Shown: in pieces, positions 10,101 through 21,217 of the stretch
Layout of the letters: every line of letters starts with the position of its first letter
How positions within the stretch are numbered: the first letter of the stretch is position 1
NCBI GenBank assembly: GCA_029216955.1
Contig: JANAVB010023997.1
Location: forward strand, 585,501-649,500
Length of the DNA: 64,000 nt
Source of the DNA: Iris pallida
Lineage: Eukaryota > Streptophyta > Magnoliopsida > Asparagales > Iridaceae
Direction: 5' to 3'
The notes under the pieces: generated by a model
The model's input: only the letters and a program-made list of their open reading frames with translations
The model's database searches: none
What the model was told of the DNA's origin: nothing
Program-made: the position numbers and the translations under genes

Positions 10101-10879
10101 GAAGAACCTTTATACGTCGGAGAGTCGGACGATGGTGGGACGTCATCGTGAAAGTTCTATTTTCATGGCTCTCCAAGTAGGCAAAAACAACACTAGGGAT
10201 GTTGTTTTGAAGGTATGATCTTTTGGAGGAACGGGCCTAAGATGTCCGTAATTGTAATGTCTGTTGTTCGTATTACGTATTCTGGAATACGTGTACGTAT
10301 TTATTCTTGTATTACATGATTTTTCTTGCTTAGTTTCCTCCCTGGCTTGGTTCATTCTTGGTTCGGGTTGGCTTGGTTCGGTTTGGGATTACTATTGGTT
10401 CATCATGAACCAAGGGGTGAACCCCTACCTACCACCACCACTACTATTTATTAACCCTTCTCCTTTCTCTCTCTTCATTACTCTTCTTCCATTTACTTCT
10501 TCACCTACCAGAGAGAGTGAGAGAGGTCTAGGCAAGTACAACTTGCTTCATGGAGGAACTCTAATTTTATTGCTTCATTCTCTTCCTTACTGTATTCTAA
10601 AGCACTTTAGTACTTGGCATTTTTAATTTCCATGGCTAGATTCTTGTAGATCTAAGTTTATTTTATTTTTGGAATTCTTGGGTTTTGATCTACTTAATCT
10701 TGTTATTTCTATGTTTTGATGGTTTCATGTGGTAGAGCATTTTATCCTGCCCCATTTTGACCTATGGAAGTTCGAATTTGGACTTCGGATGAAGGTTTCA
10801 TGGAGCTTGGAAGCATGGATTCTTGGTGTTCTTCTTCTCGGAAGCTTGGAGAAGAAGAACAGTGCTAGACTTGACCGCA

Positions 10880-11346
10880 TTTTTATGCGGCAAGTGATTC
10901 CGAGCCGCATGAGCCTTCACACGACAGTCCTGGCCGCATGGGCTTGACTTGACCGCATGAACATTTCATGCGGCAAGTGCTCTCTCAGCCGTATGACTGT
11001 CTGGATCCCCGAGCCGCATGAGAACCCCCAGACCCAGCCGCATGGACTCCATAGTCCGAGCCGCATGACCCTGATTAATCCCAGCCGCATATGCATCCTT
11101 TATTTCCTGAGCCGCATGGGCTTCTACTAAGCCGCATGCGCCTGGCCCAATCCAGCCGCATGGACTTCTCTTCCGCTAGCCGCATGAGACCCACCTAATT
11201 GGGCCGCATGCGCCCTCGTCCCCCTGAGCCGTATGCGCCCCTCTTTTCTTGACCGCATGGGTTCCAGTGACCCTGGCCGCATGCGCTCACCTAATTGAGC
11301 CGCATGTGTCTTATCCTCCCCTGGCCGCATAGTCCTGAGCCGTATG
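10880..11346 (+). repeat. Array of about 20 GCCGCATG motifs (LTR 1, 5' copy)
   Basis: The core (A/G)CCGCATG, sometimes CCGTATG, recurs about every 20-26 bp in one orientation. The sequence between copies varies. Two inverted copies (ATGCGGC) lie near the left end. The frame through it encodes only RMRPG-like repeats and is not a gene. Confidence 0.85.
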
Positions 11347-12243
11347 ACTTTCTAATAACCCTGTGTATTATTATTTATCATTAATTACCCATATTTTGTA
11401 ACTCCTTATTGTATATTTTTATGCCCATTTTATATCCTTACGTCTTTTTGTCCTGAACTTGATAATCACAAATTTACTTGATATGTTTGGACATGATAAT
11501 TGAGCCTGAGATAACAGTGACCTGTAGCGGTGCACTCCTGACATGACTAACCTGACATGATAGTGGCCCGTCGTGGCACACTCCTGACTAGTACACTTGA
11601 CATGATGACCTGACATGATATATCTTGATAGCTGTTGCGACGGCTACCTGACATGACATGACCTGTATAAATAACCTGGACACCGTGGGCGATTGTGCTT
11701 GTATAAATAAATCAGTCCTGTCTTGCATCATGTCTAGGACAGGGACTCCTGAGTACCACGGTCAGGAGTACCTACTAAAATGGACTAAGGCTAATAACTA
11801 GATTAATACATTAGTCATGACGAGATTTCCCAGCTACGGGCAATCCCGTTACCTGGGCACGCCTTGGGATCTGTAGCCTGCCGTCAAGTAGGGCACATTT
11901 TCAGCACACTGTCATGTGTTGCACCCTTCAAGCTACCTAAGGGTACATTCGTTTCCTGGACGATGTACCCACCTGAATTCAACTCTAATCTTTCAACCCG
12001 GATGACCTGGATGGTCTGCAGGGCTTGTGGCTGTGGAATAATCTCACTGCATCTTGTTAGTAATTAGGCTTGTGACAACCCTAGTTAGTTAAAGTATCAA
12101 GCCGTAATTCTTGCTTGGCCGTGAAGTGATTGGATGGAGTCTAACCTGTCTAGTCTTATCCTGATCAGGTTACTGCATGACCAGGATACTTGTATTTATT
12201 TTACCGATAAATGGTGAAAATTCCAAGTTCTGTTCAGACGAAG

Positions 12244-12284
12244 GGTTACAACCCCGGTCCTTGTTTGGTTTACGGGTTGTAACC
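12244..12284 (+). other. Conserved LTR dyad (11-bp arms, 19-nt loop), 5' LTR
   Basis: Perfect arms GGTTACAACCC (12244-12254) and GGGTTGTAACC (12274-12284) lie about 670 bp from the LTR end. The copy in the 3' LTR is at 19348-19388. Confidence 0.75.
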
Positions 12285-12931
12285 TGGTTATCTGAATAGC
12301 TTCATGGTTATCTCGTCGTATATCATCCTGATGTATTTTTATTATTATTTCTCCTTCTTACTTTTAATTATATACTCTTGTGCTGACCCAGCTGGTTTTG
12401 TGTGGCCAGATTTCGGAGCAGCTCCAGAGGATCTACCAACCTTCCAGCCAGATGGTGGCCACTAGACGGAACCCTGGCAACGAGTGTATTTATTTTTGAT
12501 CTTCCACTTTATTGTAAAAATATTCTTTTGAGGCGTTTAGCCGACGAGCACCTGTTTAGCTCGGTTGCACTTACTTACTGTCTGCCTACGGGCTGTAACA
12601 TGATTGACATATCCTAGGATTGATCATGTATGACTAAACTCTTGCTAGTCCTAACATTTTGTAACGACTAGCTTTATGATCAGCAGAATATGTAATATTT
12701 GGGACGCCTTACTATTGTATATTTAATGATCATACATCTTGTAACTTTTACTTACTTGCTTGTGATTGAGACAATAGGCTTGTTCATGACCTTAAGAGAC
12801 TGCTGGCTTGTAGATAAACCCTCACGTATTCTAGACAGCCGTGACCGTATAGCGAGGTGGGTTGCACTTCAATATACGTAGCTGGCTATGTCTGCCCCCG
12901 CTCTCCAGTATTCTGGTTCTGGGGCGTGACA

Positions 12932-12957
12932 TGGTTTAAGTGGTGGCCCATGCAGGT
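12932..12957 (+). other. Primer-binding-site-like block
   Basis: TGGTTTAAGTGGTGGCCCAT continues into GCAGGT directly after the LTR. It starts TGG, as a site pairing with a tRNA CCA end would. I could not match it to a common plant primer tRNA. Confidence 0.55.
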
Positions 12958-13081
12958 CTTGTAAATCAAGATATGTGAGGGTTTACCCAATAGATGTCTC
13001 AATCAGTACTCGCCTTTGATCTCCGCTCGTATCTTCTGAATTCCTAGATTCTTGTCCTGATCACATGCTTGTATCGTTGAT

Positions 13082-14362
13082 ATGTCCTGGTCCTTCCTTA
13101 TTGTTCCCTATGTCGTCTTCTTCAGCGGCATTGTTCCTGGTCCTACCGATCAGCAAGACGGAGCACCTCCCGCGGACCAGCAGCAACCCGGAGATCAAGC
13201 CCAGCACTCCGGAGTAGCCTCCAGAGTTGAGCCTATTGGAGAAGAGCCACCAGTTCAGCCCGTCCAGCCTGCAGAACCAGATGATGGCACTTTGGTAGGG
13301 CTCGTCAGGACCTTGATAGCTTCCCAAGATCGTCGTGGAGACGCCTTGCAGCAGGCAGTGGCAGATGCTTTGACCAGAGGAGGTCATCAGGGTAACAGCG
13401 CGGCCAACAGCTTCAAGCGCTTGAACCCTCCCTTCTTTGATGGTAGCGAAGATGCTATCGCAGCAGATGCTTGGCTTCAGGACATAGAGGTAATTCTTGA
13501 AGCAGCCAGGACTCCAGAGAATGAGAAGGTAGCCGTGGTGCGTCTGCAGTTGTTGGATCTTGCCCGCAGCTGGTGGGCAGCTCAGGCCGTTGGATTAGCA
13601 GCACCCATTACTTGGGCAGTATTCAGAGAGAGATTCCAGACCAAGTATTTTGATGCTGTAGCTCGGTACGATCTACAGACGAGGTTCACTAATCTGAAGC
13701 AAGGAGGCAGGACGGTCGACGGATATGCGGCCGAGTTTTCGAGACTCAGTCGGTTTTCTCCCACTTTGGTGGCAACCGAGTATGATAGAGCCCAGCGATT
13801 CCAGCAGGGGCTTCACCTGGAGATCTTGTTGGCAGTTGAGCAGTTTGAGCATCAGACTTTTGATGCAGTCTTAAGAGCAGCCCGGAGGCATGAGTATACC
13901 TCCCAGAGGATTGTGGATAGGGCCGGAGGTCGAAAGAGATCTCACGGCCAGATGAATCAGTCTTCAGCCCCAACCCCGGCAGCCAGGGCTTTGACTATTG
14001 GAGCTCCGAGGCGGGCGACCTCTGTGACGTCGGTCCAGCATTCAACCCCGACGTACCCTCAGCAGCAGCAGCAGAAGCAGAAGCAGTCTTCCGCAGTGGG
14101 ATGTTCTCATTGTGGGAAGCCAGGCCATGTGGTGGCAGAATGTCGCAGGGCGCAGGGATTGTGCCTGGCTTGTGGAGCACCAGACCATAGGGTTGGGTCC
14201 TGCCCGAATAGGGGTGGTTCATCATCGTCCAACCTTTCTAGCTCTTCGGTGAGAGGACCAGCACCGGTCCAGCAGCAGCAGCAGCACCCATTGACGAGGC
14301 CCTTGCCGCCTCAGACCCAAGTATTCCAGCAACAGAACCCCCAGCAGTATGTACAAGCCTAA
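13082..14362 (+). pseudogene. Tekay-like gag with zinc knuckle
   Basis: Capsid and nucleocapsid part of the polyprotein. The start is ATG 13082, followed by a Pro/Gln-rich N-terminus. Then comes the gag core (FDGSEDAIAADAWLQDIEVI, VVRLQLLDLARSWWAAQA, FRERFQTKYFD, LKQGGRTVDGYAAEFSRLSR) at about residues 118-230. A basic linker follows, then a CCHC zinc knuckle CSHCGKPGHVVAEC near residue 343 and a second cysteine-containing motif CLACGAPDHRVGSC. The TAA at 14360 lies inside what should be a continuous gag-pol frame, because protease resumes in the same frame. This stop looks like a C-to-T change in a Gln codon. Confidence 0.9.
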
Positions 14363-15523
14363 GCTCAGAGTCAGAGCAGGCAGCGAGGATTTCAGCAGAG
14401 GGGACCTGCACCCCGAGGGCACGGTCAGGCTATGGTGATGACCGCAGAGGAAGGATTGGCACCAGGAGAAGTAGTGGCAGGTACTATTCTCGTCAACTCC
14501 TTTCCAGCTTCAGCTTTATTTGATTCTCGTGCATCGCATTCTTTTATGTCTGCACGATTCGCGACACGGGTAGGATTGGAGCCCGAGTCATTATCAGTAA
14601 GGCTCAATATACTTACTGGTAACGGACTTGTGGGAGTAGATAGGGTGTTTTCCTCATGTCGGATCGTAGTTAGCGGTAGAGAATTCCCCGCTAGATTGAT
14701 AGAATTCCCGATGGCCGATTATGATGTGGTCCTAGGGATGGATTGGTTGAGGAACCAGTATGCTAGGATAGACTGCCACATTGGCAGGGTTGTTTTTAGC
14801 ATTCCAGGCGAACCGGAGTTTTCTTTCTCCCGAGGCGAAGTTGAGTCATCTCCTCCGATATTGCGGATGGCAGTAGCAGCAGTTCAGTTGCCCAGGATAG
14901 TCGAGGAGTTTCCAGATGTTTTCCCAGAAGAACTTCCAGGTATGCCTCCGGAGCGGGAGATCGAGTTCACTATAGACTTGATTCCCGGGACAGCCCCAGT
15001 GTCAGAGAGAGTCTACAGGATGGCGCCGTCAGAATTGGAGATATTGTACAAGATGATTGAAGAACTCAGAACCAAGGGATTCATTCGTGCTAGTGGATCG
15101 CCTTGGGGAGCCCCGATGCTTCTTGTGAAAAAGAAGGATGGTACGTCCAGGTTATGTGTTGATTATCGTACCTTGAACTCAGTGACAATCAAGAACAGAT
15201 ACCCTCTTCCGAGGATAGATGACTTGTTTGATCAACTCAAAGGGGCATCAGTATTTTCGAAGATCGACTTGCGCTCAGGATATCATCAGATCAGAGTCAG
15301 AGAGCAGGACATCCCAAAGACAGCTTTTAGATCGAGATATGGGCATTGGGAGTTCCTTGTTATGCCTTTTGGAGCAACCAATGCGCCGGCAGTATTCATG
15401 GACCTCATGAATCGCATCTTCATGCCTTACTTGGATCAGTTTGTGATTGTGTTCTTGGACGACATCCTGGTCTACAGCAAGAGTGAAGTAGAGCATGAGC
15501 AGCACCTCAGAGTTATTCTTTAG
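14363..15523 (+). pseudogene. Tekay-like protease and reverse transcriptase (N-terminal part)
   Basis: In frame with gag. Retropepsin shows [20 protein letters not shown]; the catalytic Asp-Ser-Gly reads DSR here but DSG in the sister element, so the protease is probably dead. After the linker [20 protein letters not shown] the RT palm follows: [75 protein letters not shown] and the active site [14 protein letters not shown]. The frame stops at TAG 15521-15523, where the sister element has Gln. RT continues in frame beyond it. Confidence 0.9.
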
Positions 15524-16429
15524 ATTCTCAGGGAGCACCAGTTATATGCCAAGTTCAGTAAATACGAGTTCTGGCTCGATCGTATTTCGTACTTGGGTCA
15601 TATCATCACTCGAGGAGGAGTAGAAGTAGATCCCCAGAAGATTGTGGCTATTGAGTCATGGCCAGTGCCAAGCACAGTTGCAGAAGTTTGTAGTTTCCTT
15701 GGATTGGTCGGCTATTACCGGCAGTTTATTTCGGATTTTGCTCGAATTTCAGCGCCATTGACCCAGTTGACCCGTAAGGATGCACAGTTTGCTTGGACGG
15801 CAGAGTGTCAGAATTCTTTTGAACAGTTGAAGCGAGACCTGATAATGGCTCCTATTCTCACGCTTCCAGATGGAACAGAAGGATTCTCAGTATACTGTGA
15901 TGCTTCAGGCAGAGGCTTAGGATGTGTTCTGATGCAGCATGGGAAGGTAATAGCTTATGCGTCACGACAACTTCGTGATCATGAGAAGAATTACACAGCC
16001 CATGACTTGGAGCTGGCAGCAGTGGTGTTTGCACTTAAGTTGTGGAGACACTACTTGTATGGAGACATGATGGAGATTTTCACCGACCACAAGAGCCTGA
16101 AGTATGTTTTCACCCAGAAGGATCTTAACATGCGTCAGAGAAGGTGGCTGGAGCTTCTTGTGGATTATGATGTCAACCTGCAGTATCATCCTGGGAAGGC
16201 CAACGTTGTTGCAGATGCATTGAGCAGGAGAGCCGGAGTTTATTTCCTAACAGCGCAACCAGAACTGTTAGCCGATCTTCAGAAGATGAGTATAGAAGTT
16301 GTTCTCCCTTCCAGTGTGGCCTTGATGGCCAGTATACAAGTTCAGTCCACTATAGTCGAGAGGATCCGGATGGCACAGTCGGCTGATTCCAAGCTTCAGC
16401 GACTCAGAGCAGAGTGTGAGGCAGGATGA
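15524..16429 (+). pseudogene. Tekay-like RT thumb and RNase H
   Basis: Same frame as the preceding RT. The RT end is [19 protein letters not shown] and [18 protein letters not shown]. RNase H has [68 protein letters not shown] and [15 protein letters not shown], so the expected acidic residues (YCDAS, LELAA, FTDHKS, ADALS) are all present. The frame stops at TGA 16427-16429, where the sister element reads Arg. Confidence 0.9.
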
Positions 16430-17224
16430 AGACCAGAGTTATGCATTCATGAGGATGGTACACTTCGACATGGTAAGCGTCTTTGTGTACCTAGTGGAGA
16501 TATCAGACATGAGATCATGTCGGAAGCGCATAGTTCTCAGTATTCCATCCATCCTGGTAGTACGAAGATGTACCGTGATATCCGTCAGCACTTCTGGTAG
16601 AATGGCATGAAGCGGGAGATAGCTCAGTTTGTCTCTCGGTGTTTGGTTTGCCAACAAGTTAAGGCCGAACATCAGAGACCGGCTGGACTTCTTCAGCCCT
16701 TGCCGATTCCAGAATGAAAGTGGGAGCATGTGACCATGGATTTCGTGACTGGATTGCCTAGATCCCCAGCTGGTCGAGATGCTATTTGGGTTATAGTAGA
16801 TCGGCTCACGAAGGTGGCTCACTTTCTTCCATTCAGAGTTGGTCAGTCGACAGCTCAGTTAGCCGAGATGTACCTCAGGCAGATTGTCAGATTGCACGGT
16901 GTGCCAGTCAGTATCACCTCGGACCGGGATTCAAGATTTACGTCGCACTTTTGGCGTAGCTTGTAAGAGAGTTTGGGGACTCGCCTCCAGTTCAGTTCAG
17001 TCTATCACCCGCAGACAGATGGCCAGTCGGAACGCACGATCCAGACTCTTGAAGTCATATTGCGGTCATGTACACTTGACTTCGGTGGTTCATGGGAAGA
17101 TCACTTGCACCTGGTGGAATTCTCGTACAACAACAGTTATGTCTCATACCTTCGGTGGTTCATGGGAAGATCACTTGCACTTTTCTTTCTTATGCCTCAT
17201 ACCTTCGATTCCTTGCTTGAATGA
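16430..17224 (+). pseudogene. Tekay-like integrase, deleted after the core; chromodomain lost
   Basis: Still the same frame. The zinc-binding HHCC region (SSQYSIHP ... [18 protein letters not shown]) leads into the catalytic core: [68 protein letters not shown] and VEFSYNNSY. D-D-E positions are recognisable. In-frame stops lie at 16598-16600, 16715-16717 and 16964-16966. After 17140 the C-terminal and chromodomain segment (about 0.65 kb in the sister copy) is missing and a 31-bp duplicate of 17080-17110 fills the junction at 17150-17180. Confidence 0.85.
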
Positions 17225-17299
17225 GTGATTGCTTGCCTAGTTATAGATTGCATGTGATTAGTATAGCTTGTCATTGCCCCTCTAGCCTCTTGATTAAAT

Positions 17300-17333
17300 T
17301 CCGAGGACGGAATTCTTTTAAGGTGGGTAGAGT
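17300..17333 (+). other. Pre-PPT motif and polypurine tract
   Basis: CCGAGGACGGAATTC, then AAGGTGGGTAGAG, directly before the 3' LTR. The tract primes plus-strand DNA. Nearly the same block precedes the LTRs of the sister element and of the LARD-like element. Confidence 0.75.
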
Positions 17334-20096
17334 TGTAATACCTGTTGTTCGTATTACGTATTCTGGAATACGTGTACGTATTTATTCTTGTATTACATGA
17401 TTTTTCTTGCTTAGTTTGCTCCCTGGCTTGGTTCATTCTTGGTTCGGGTTGGCTTGGTTCGGTTTGGGATTACTATTGGTTCATCATGAACCAAGGGGTG
17501 AACCCCTACCTACCACCACCACTACCATTTATTAACCCTTCTCTTTTCTCTCTCTTCATTACTCTTCTTCCATTTACTTCTTCACCTACCAGAGAGAGTG
17601 AGAGAGATCTAGGCAAGTGCAACTTGCTTCATGGAGGAACTCTAATTTTATTGCTTTATTCTCTTCCTTACTGCATTCTAAAGTACTTTAGTACTTGGCA
17701 TTTTTAATTTCCATGGCTAGATTCTTGTAGATCTAAGTTTATTTTATTTTCGGAATTCTTAGGTTTTGATCTACTTAATCTTGTTATTTCTATGTTTTGA
17801 TGGTTTCATGTGGTAGAGCATTTCATCCTGCCCCATTTTGACCTATGGAAGTTCGAATTTGGACTTCGGATGAAGGTTTCATGGAGCTTGGAAGCATGGA
17901 TTCTTGGTGTTCTTCTTCTCGGAAGCTTGGAGAAGAAGAACAGTGCTAGACTTGACCGTATTTTTATGCGGCAAGTGATTCCGAGCCGCATGAGCCTTCA
18001 CACGACAGTCCTGGCCGCATGGGCTTGACTTGACCGCATGAACATTTCATGCGGCAAGTGCTCTCTCAGCCGCATGACTGTCTGGATCCCCGAGCCGCAT
18101 AGGCCCTGATCCTCGAGCCGCATGAGAACCCCCAGACCCAGCCGCATGGACTCCATAGTCCGGGCCGCATGACCCTGATTAATCCCAGCCGCATATGCAT
18201 CCTTTATTTCCTGAGCCGCATGGGCTTCTACTAAGCCGCATGCGCCTGGCCCAATCCAGCCGCATGGACTTCTCTTCCTCTAGCCGCATGAGACCCACCT
18301 AATTGGGCCGCATGCGCCCTCGTCCCCCTGAGACGCATGCGTCCCTCTTGTCTTGACCGCATGGGTTCCAGTGACCCTGGCCGCATGCGCTCACCTAATT
18401 GAGCCGCATGTGTCTTATCCTCCCCTGGCCGCATAGTCCTGAGCCGCATGACTTTCTAATAACCCTGTGTATTATTATTTATCATTAATTACCCATATTT
18501 TGTAACTCCTTATTGTATATTTTTATGCCCATTTTATATCCTTACGCCTTTTTGTCCTGAACTTGATAATCACAAATTTACTTGATATGTTTGGACATGA
18601 TAATTGAGCCTGAGATGACAGTGACCTATAGCGGTGCACTCCTGACATGACTAACCTGACATGATAGTGGCCCGTCGTGGCGCACTCCTGACTAGTACAC
18701 TTGACATGATGACCTGACATGATATATCTTGATAGCTGTTGCGACGGCTACCTGACATGACATGACCTGTATAAATAACCTGGACACCGTGGACGATTGT
18801 GCTTGTACAAATAAATCAGTCATGTCTTGCATCATGTCTAGGACAGGGACTCCTGAGTACCACGGTCAGGAGTACCTACTAAAATGGACTAAGGCTAATA
18901 ACTAGATTAATACATTAGTCATGACGAGATTTCCCAGCTACAGGCAATCCCGTTACCTGGGCACGCCTTGGGATCTGTAGCCTGCCGTCGAGTAGGGCAC
19001 ATTTCCAGCACACTGTCATGTGTTGCACCCTTCAAGCTACCTAAGGGTACATTCGTTTCCTGGACGATGTACCCACTTGAATTCAACTCTAATCTTTCAA
19101 CCCGGGTGACCTGGATGGTCTGCAGGGCTCGTGGCTGTGGAATAATCTCATTGCATCTTGTTAGTAATTAGGCTTGTGACAACCCTAGTTAGTTAAAGTA
19201 TCAAGCCGTAATTCTTGCTTGGCCGTGAAGTGATTGGATGGAGTCTAACCTGTCTAGTCTTGTCCTGATCAGGTTACTGCATGACCAGGATGCTTGTATT
19301 TATTTTACCGATAAATGGTAAGAATTCTAAGTTCTGTTCAGACGAAGGGTTACAACCCCGGTCCTTATTTGGTTTACGGGTTGTAACCTGGTTATCTGAA
19401 TAGCTCCATGGTTATCTCGTCGTATATCATCATGATGTATTTTTATTATTATTTCCAGTTCTTACTTTTAATTATATACTCTTGTGCTGATTGCTGGTTT
19501 TAGTTCCTAAATGAAGCTTCCTTTGTGGCACTTGCTCTTTCTGGGATCTGACCCAGCTGGTTTTGTGTGGCCAGATTTCGGAGCAGCTCCAGAGGATCTA
19601 CCAACCTTCCAGCCAGATAGTGGCCACTAGACGGAACCCTGGCAACAAGTGGGTTTATTTTTGATCTCCCACTTTATTGTAAAAATATTCTTTTGAGGCG
19701 TTTAGCCGACGAGCACCTGTTTAGCTCGGTTGCACTTACTTACTGTCTGCCTACGGGCTGTAACATGATTGACAGATCCTAGGGTTGATCATGTATGACT
19801 AAACTCTTGTTAGTCCTAACATTTTGTAACGACTAGCTTCATGATCAGCAGAATATGTAATGTTTGGGACGCCTTACTATTGTATATTTAATGATCATAC
19901 ATCTTGTAACTTTTACTTACTTGCTTGTGATTGAGACAATAGGCTTGTTCATGACCTTAAGAGACTGCTGGCTTGTAGATAAACCCTCACGTATTCTAGA
20001 CAGCCGTGACCGTATAGCGAGGTGGGTTGCACTTCAATATACGTAGCTGGCTATGTCTGCCCCCGCTCTCCAGTATTCTGGTTCTGGGGCGTGACA
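17334..20096 (+). repeat. 3' LTR of Tekay-like element 1
   Basis: It begins TGTAATACCTG and ends GGGGCGTGACA. It matches the 5' LTR along its whole length apart from scattered substitutions and two insertions or deletions. It contains the GCCGCATG array (about 17955-18453) and the dyad at 19348-19388. Confidence 0.9.
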
Positions 20097-20345
20097 GCAA
20101 TACGGAGGAGATAAAAGCATGTTATATTTGCCTTCCTCCGTGCAGCTCCTCGGAGATTCAACAACCTTGTTTGCTTCTCAGCAGTAAAATATGACTTCTT
20201 TCGATGGCCATGAAACTGCTTTATGATGAAGGTGAAATGCTGCCAAACTGACCAAACTATGTATTGCTAGATTTTCCTTTATTTTCTTTTTGCTGTCGAT
20301 GTCATCCTATGAATGTAACTGATTTTGAATAAACAGAATACATTC
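20097..20345 (+). other. Probable terminal exon and 3' end of the antisense accessory gene
   Basis: This is the Tat-element sequence that resumes after the nested element. A short frame ends YLPSSVQLLGDSTTLFASQQ then TAA near 20188. AATAAA follows at about 20329, fitting a polyadenylation region for the plus-strand gene starting at 9649. The exon assignment is inference. Confidence 0.35.
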
Positions 20346-20449
20346 ACCCCATTCTTTGTTTGTGGTATTTGTGGTGCTTGCACTATAGGGCCTAATACAA
20401 CATTTGTGTTGGATAAAGGACATCCCACTAGAGGTCTTTTTGTGGACCT

Positions 20450-21217
20450 ATTGCCCTTTTTATGTATCTGAAAATACGAGCAAATAGATTTGAATGATAT
20501 TTTGTGGACCTACTACTATTTGGTACACCGATGGTTCGAGTAATAGATTAGGATAACTTCTGTGGACATATTACCCTTTTGCGCACTGGTGGTGCGAGTA
20601 ATAGATTTGAAACAAAATCCAACAGAGGTAATATGGACGTGATATATTTTATGGTCTTAACACTATGTCTTTTATCCCGGGTTGGGTACAGGTGTTAAGT
20701 CAGGAGACTATCGGTATCAGAGGTAATATGGACGTGACACACGATAATCCAAAATAATCTTTGGTGGACCTATTGCTCTTATGCGCACTGGTGGTGCGAG
20801 TAATAGATTAGAATAACTTCCGTGGACCTAGTACCCTTTTGTGCATTGGTGGTGCGGGTAATAGATTTGAAACAAAATCCAATAGAGATAGTATGGACAT
20901 GATAGATTTTGTGGTCTTAACACCATGTCTTTTATCCCGGGTTCGGTATAGGTGTTAAGTCGGAAGACTATTGGTATCAAAGGTAATATGGACGTGACAC
21001 ACGATAATCAGGAATAATCTTTGGTGGACCTATTACTCTTCTGCGCACTGGTGGTGCGAGTAATAGATTTTGAGACAAAACCCAGCAAAGATAATATGGA
21101 CGTGATAGGTTTTGTGGTCTTAACACCATGTCTTTTATCCCGGGTTGGGTACAGGTGTTAAGTCGAGAGACTATCGATATCACAGGTAATATGGACGTGA
21201 TACACGATAATCAGTAC
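20450..21217. repeat. About 250-bp tandem repeats in the 3' region of the Tat element
   Basis: Three composite units (about 20510-20759, 20760-21012, 21013-21217) plus a degraded start. Shared landmarks are TGGACCTATT, GCGCACTGGTGGTGCGAGTA, AACACCATGTCTTTTATCCC, GGTACAGGTGTTAAGTC and AATATGGACGTGACACACGA. No coding is seen. Tandem repeats in the 3' region of Tat/Ogre elements are a known source of satellite DNA. Confidence 0.85.

Larger units (their letters stand above)
10253..12931 (+). repeat. 5' LTR of Tekay-like element 1
   Basis: It begins TGTAATGTCTG and ends GGGGCGTGACA, and matches the 3' LTR at 17334-20096. It contains about twenty GCCGCATG motifs (10880-11346) and the conserved dyad (12244-12284). 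Relative to the 3' LTR it lacks about 67 bp near 12386 and about 32 bp near 11017, both flanked by short direct repeats. An AT-rich TATTTATTAAC near 10445 could be the TATA region, by analogy with the sister element. Confidence 0.9.
10253..20096 (+). mobile_element. Tekay/Del-like Ty3 chromovirus, complete ends, coding region decayed
   Basis: Two LTRs of 2679 and 2763 bp flank a 4.4 kb interior. Flanking 5-mers GTAAT (10248-10252) and GCAAT (20097-20101) differ by one transition, fitting a decayed target duplication. The interior has a primer-binding-site-like block at 12932, one gag-pol frame from 13082, the pre-polypurine motif CGAGGACGGAAT (about 17302) and the tract AAGGTGGGTAGAG. The integrase C-terminus and chromodomain are deleted, so the copy is non-autonomous. 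The lineage is inferred from long LTRs and from a sister copy at 52514-62970 that keeps a chromodomain-like tail. It lies inside the Tat element's antisense gene. Confidence 0.9.

Noticed and set aside
10264..10626. 120-codon frame repeated at 17345-17707
   Set aside because: It is the start of the Tekay-1 LTR, duplicated because LTRs are duplicated; it has no domain and is not conserved as a frame in the element 2 LTR.
10880..11346. CRISPR-like array (regular short repeats with variable spacers)
   Set aside because: The repeat core is only about 8 nt, spacers are 12-18 nt and related, there are no cas genes, and it lies in a plant LTR.
12932..12957. A standard tRNA-iMet primer-binding site
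   Set aside because: The usual TGGTATCAGAGC form is not present; only the leading TGG agrees.
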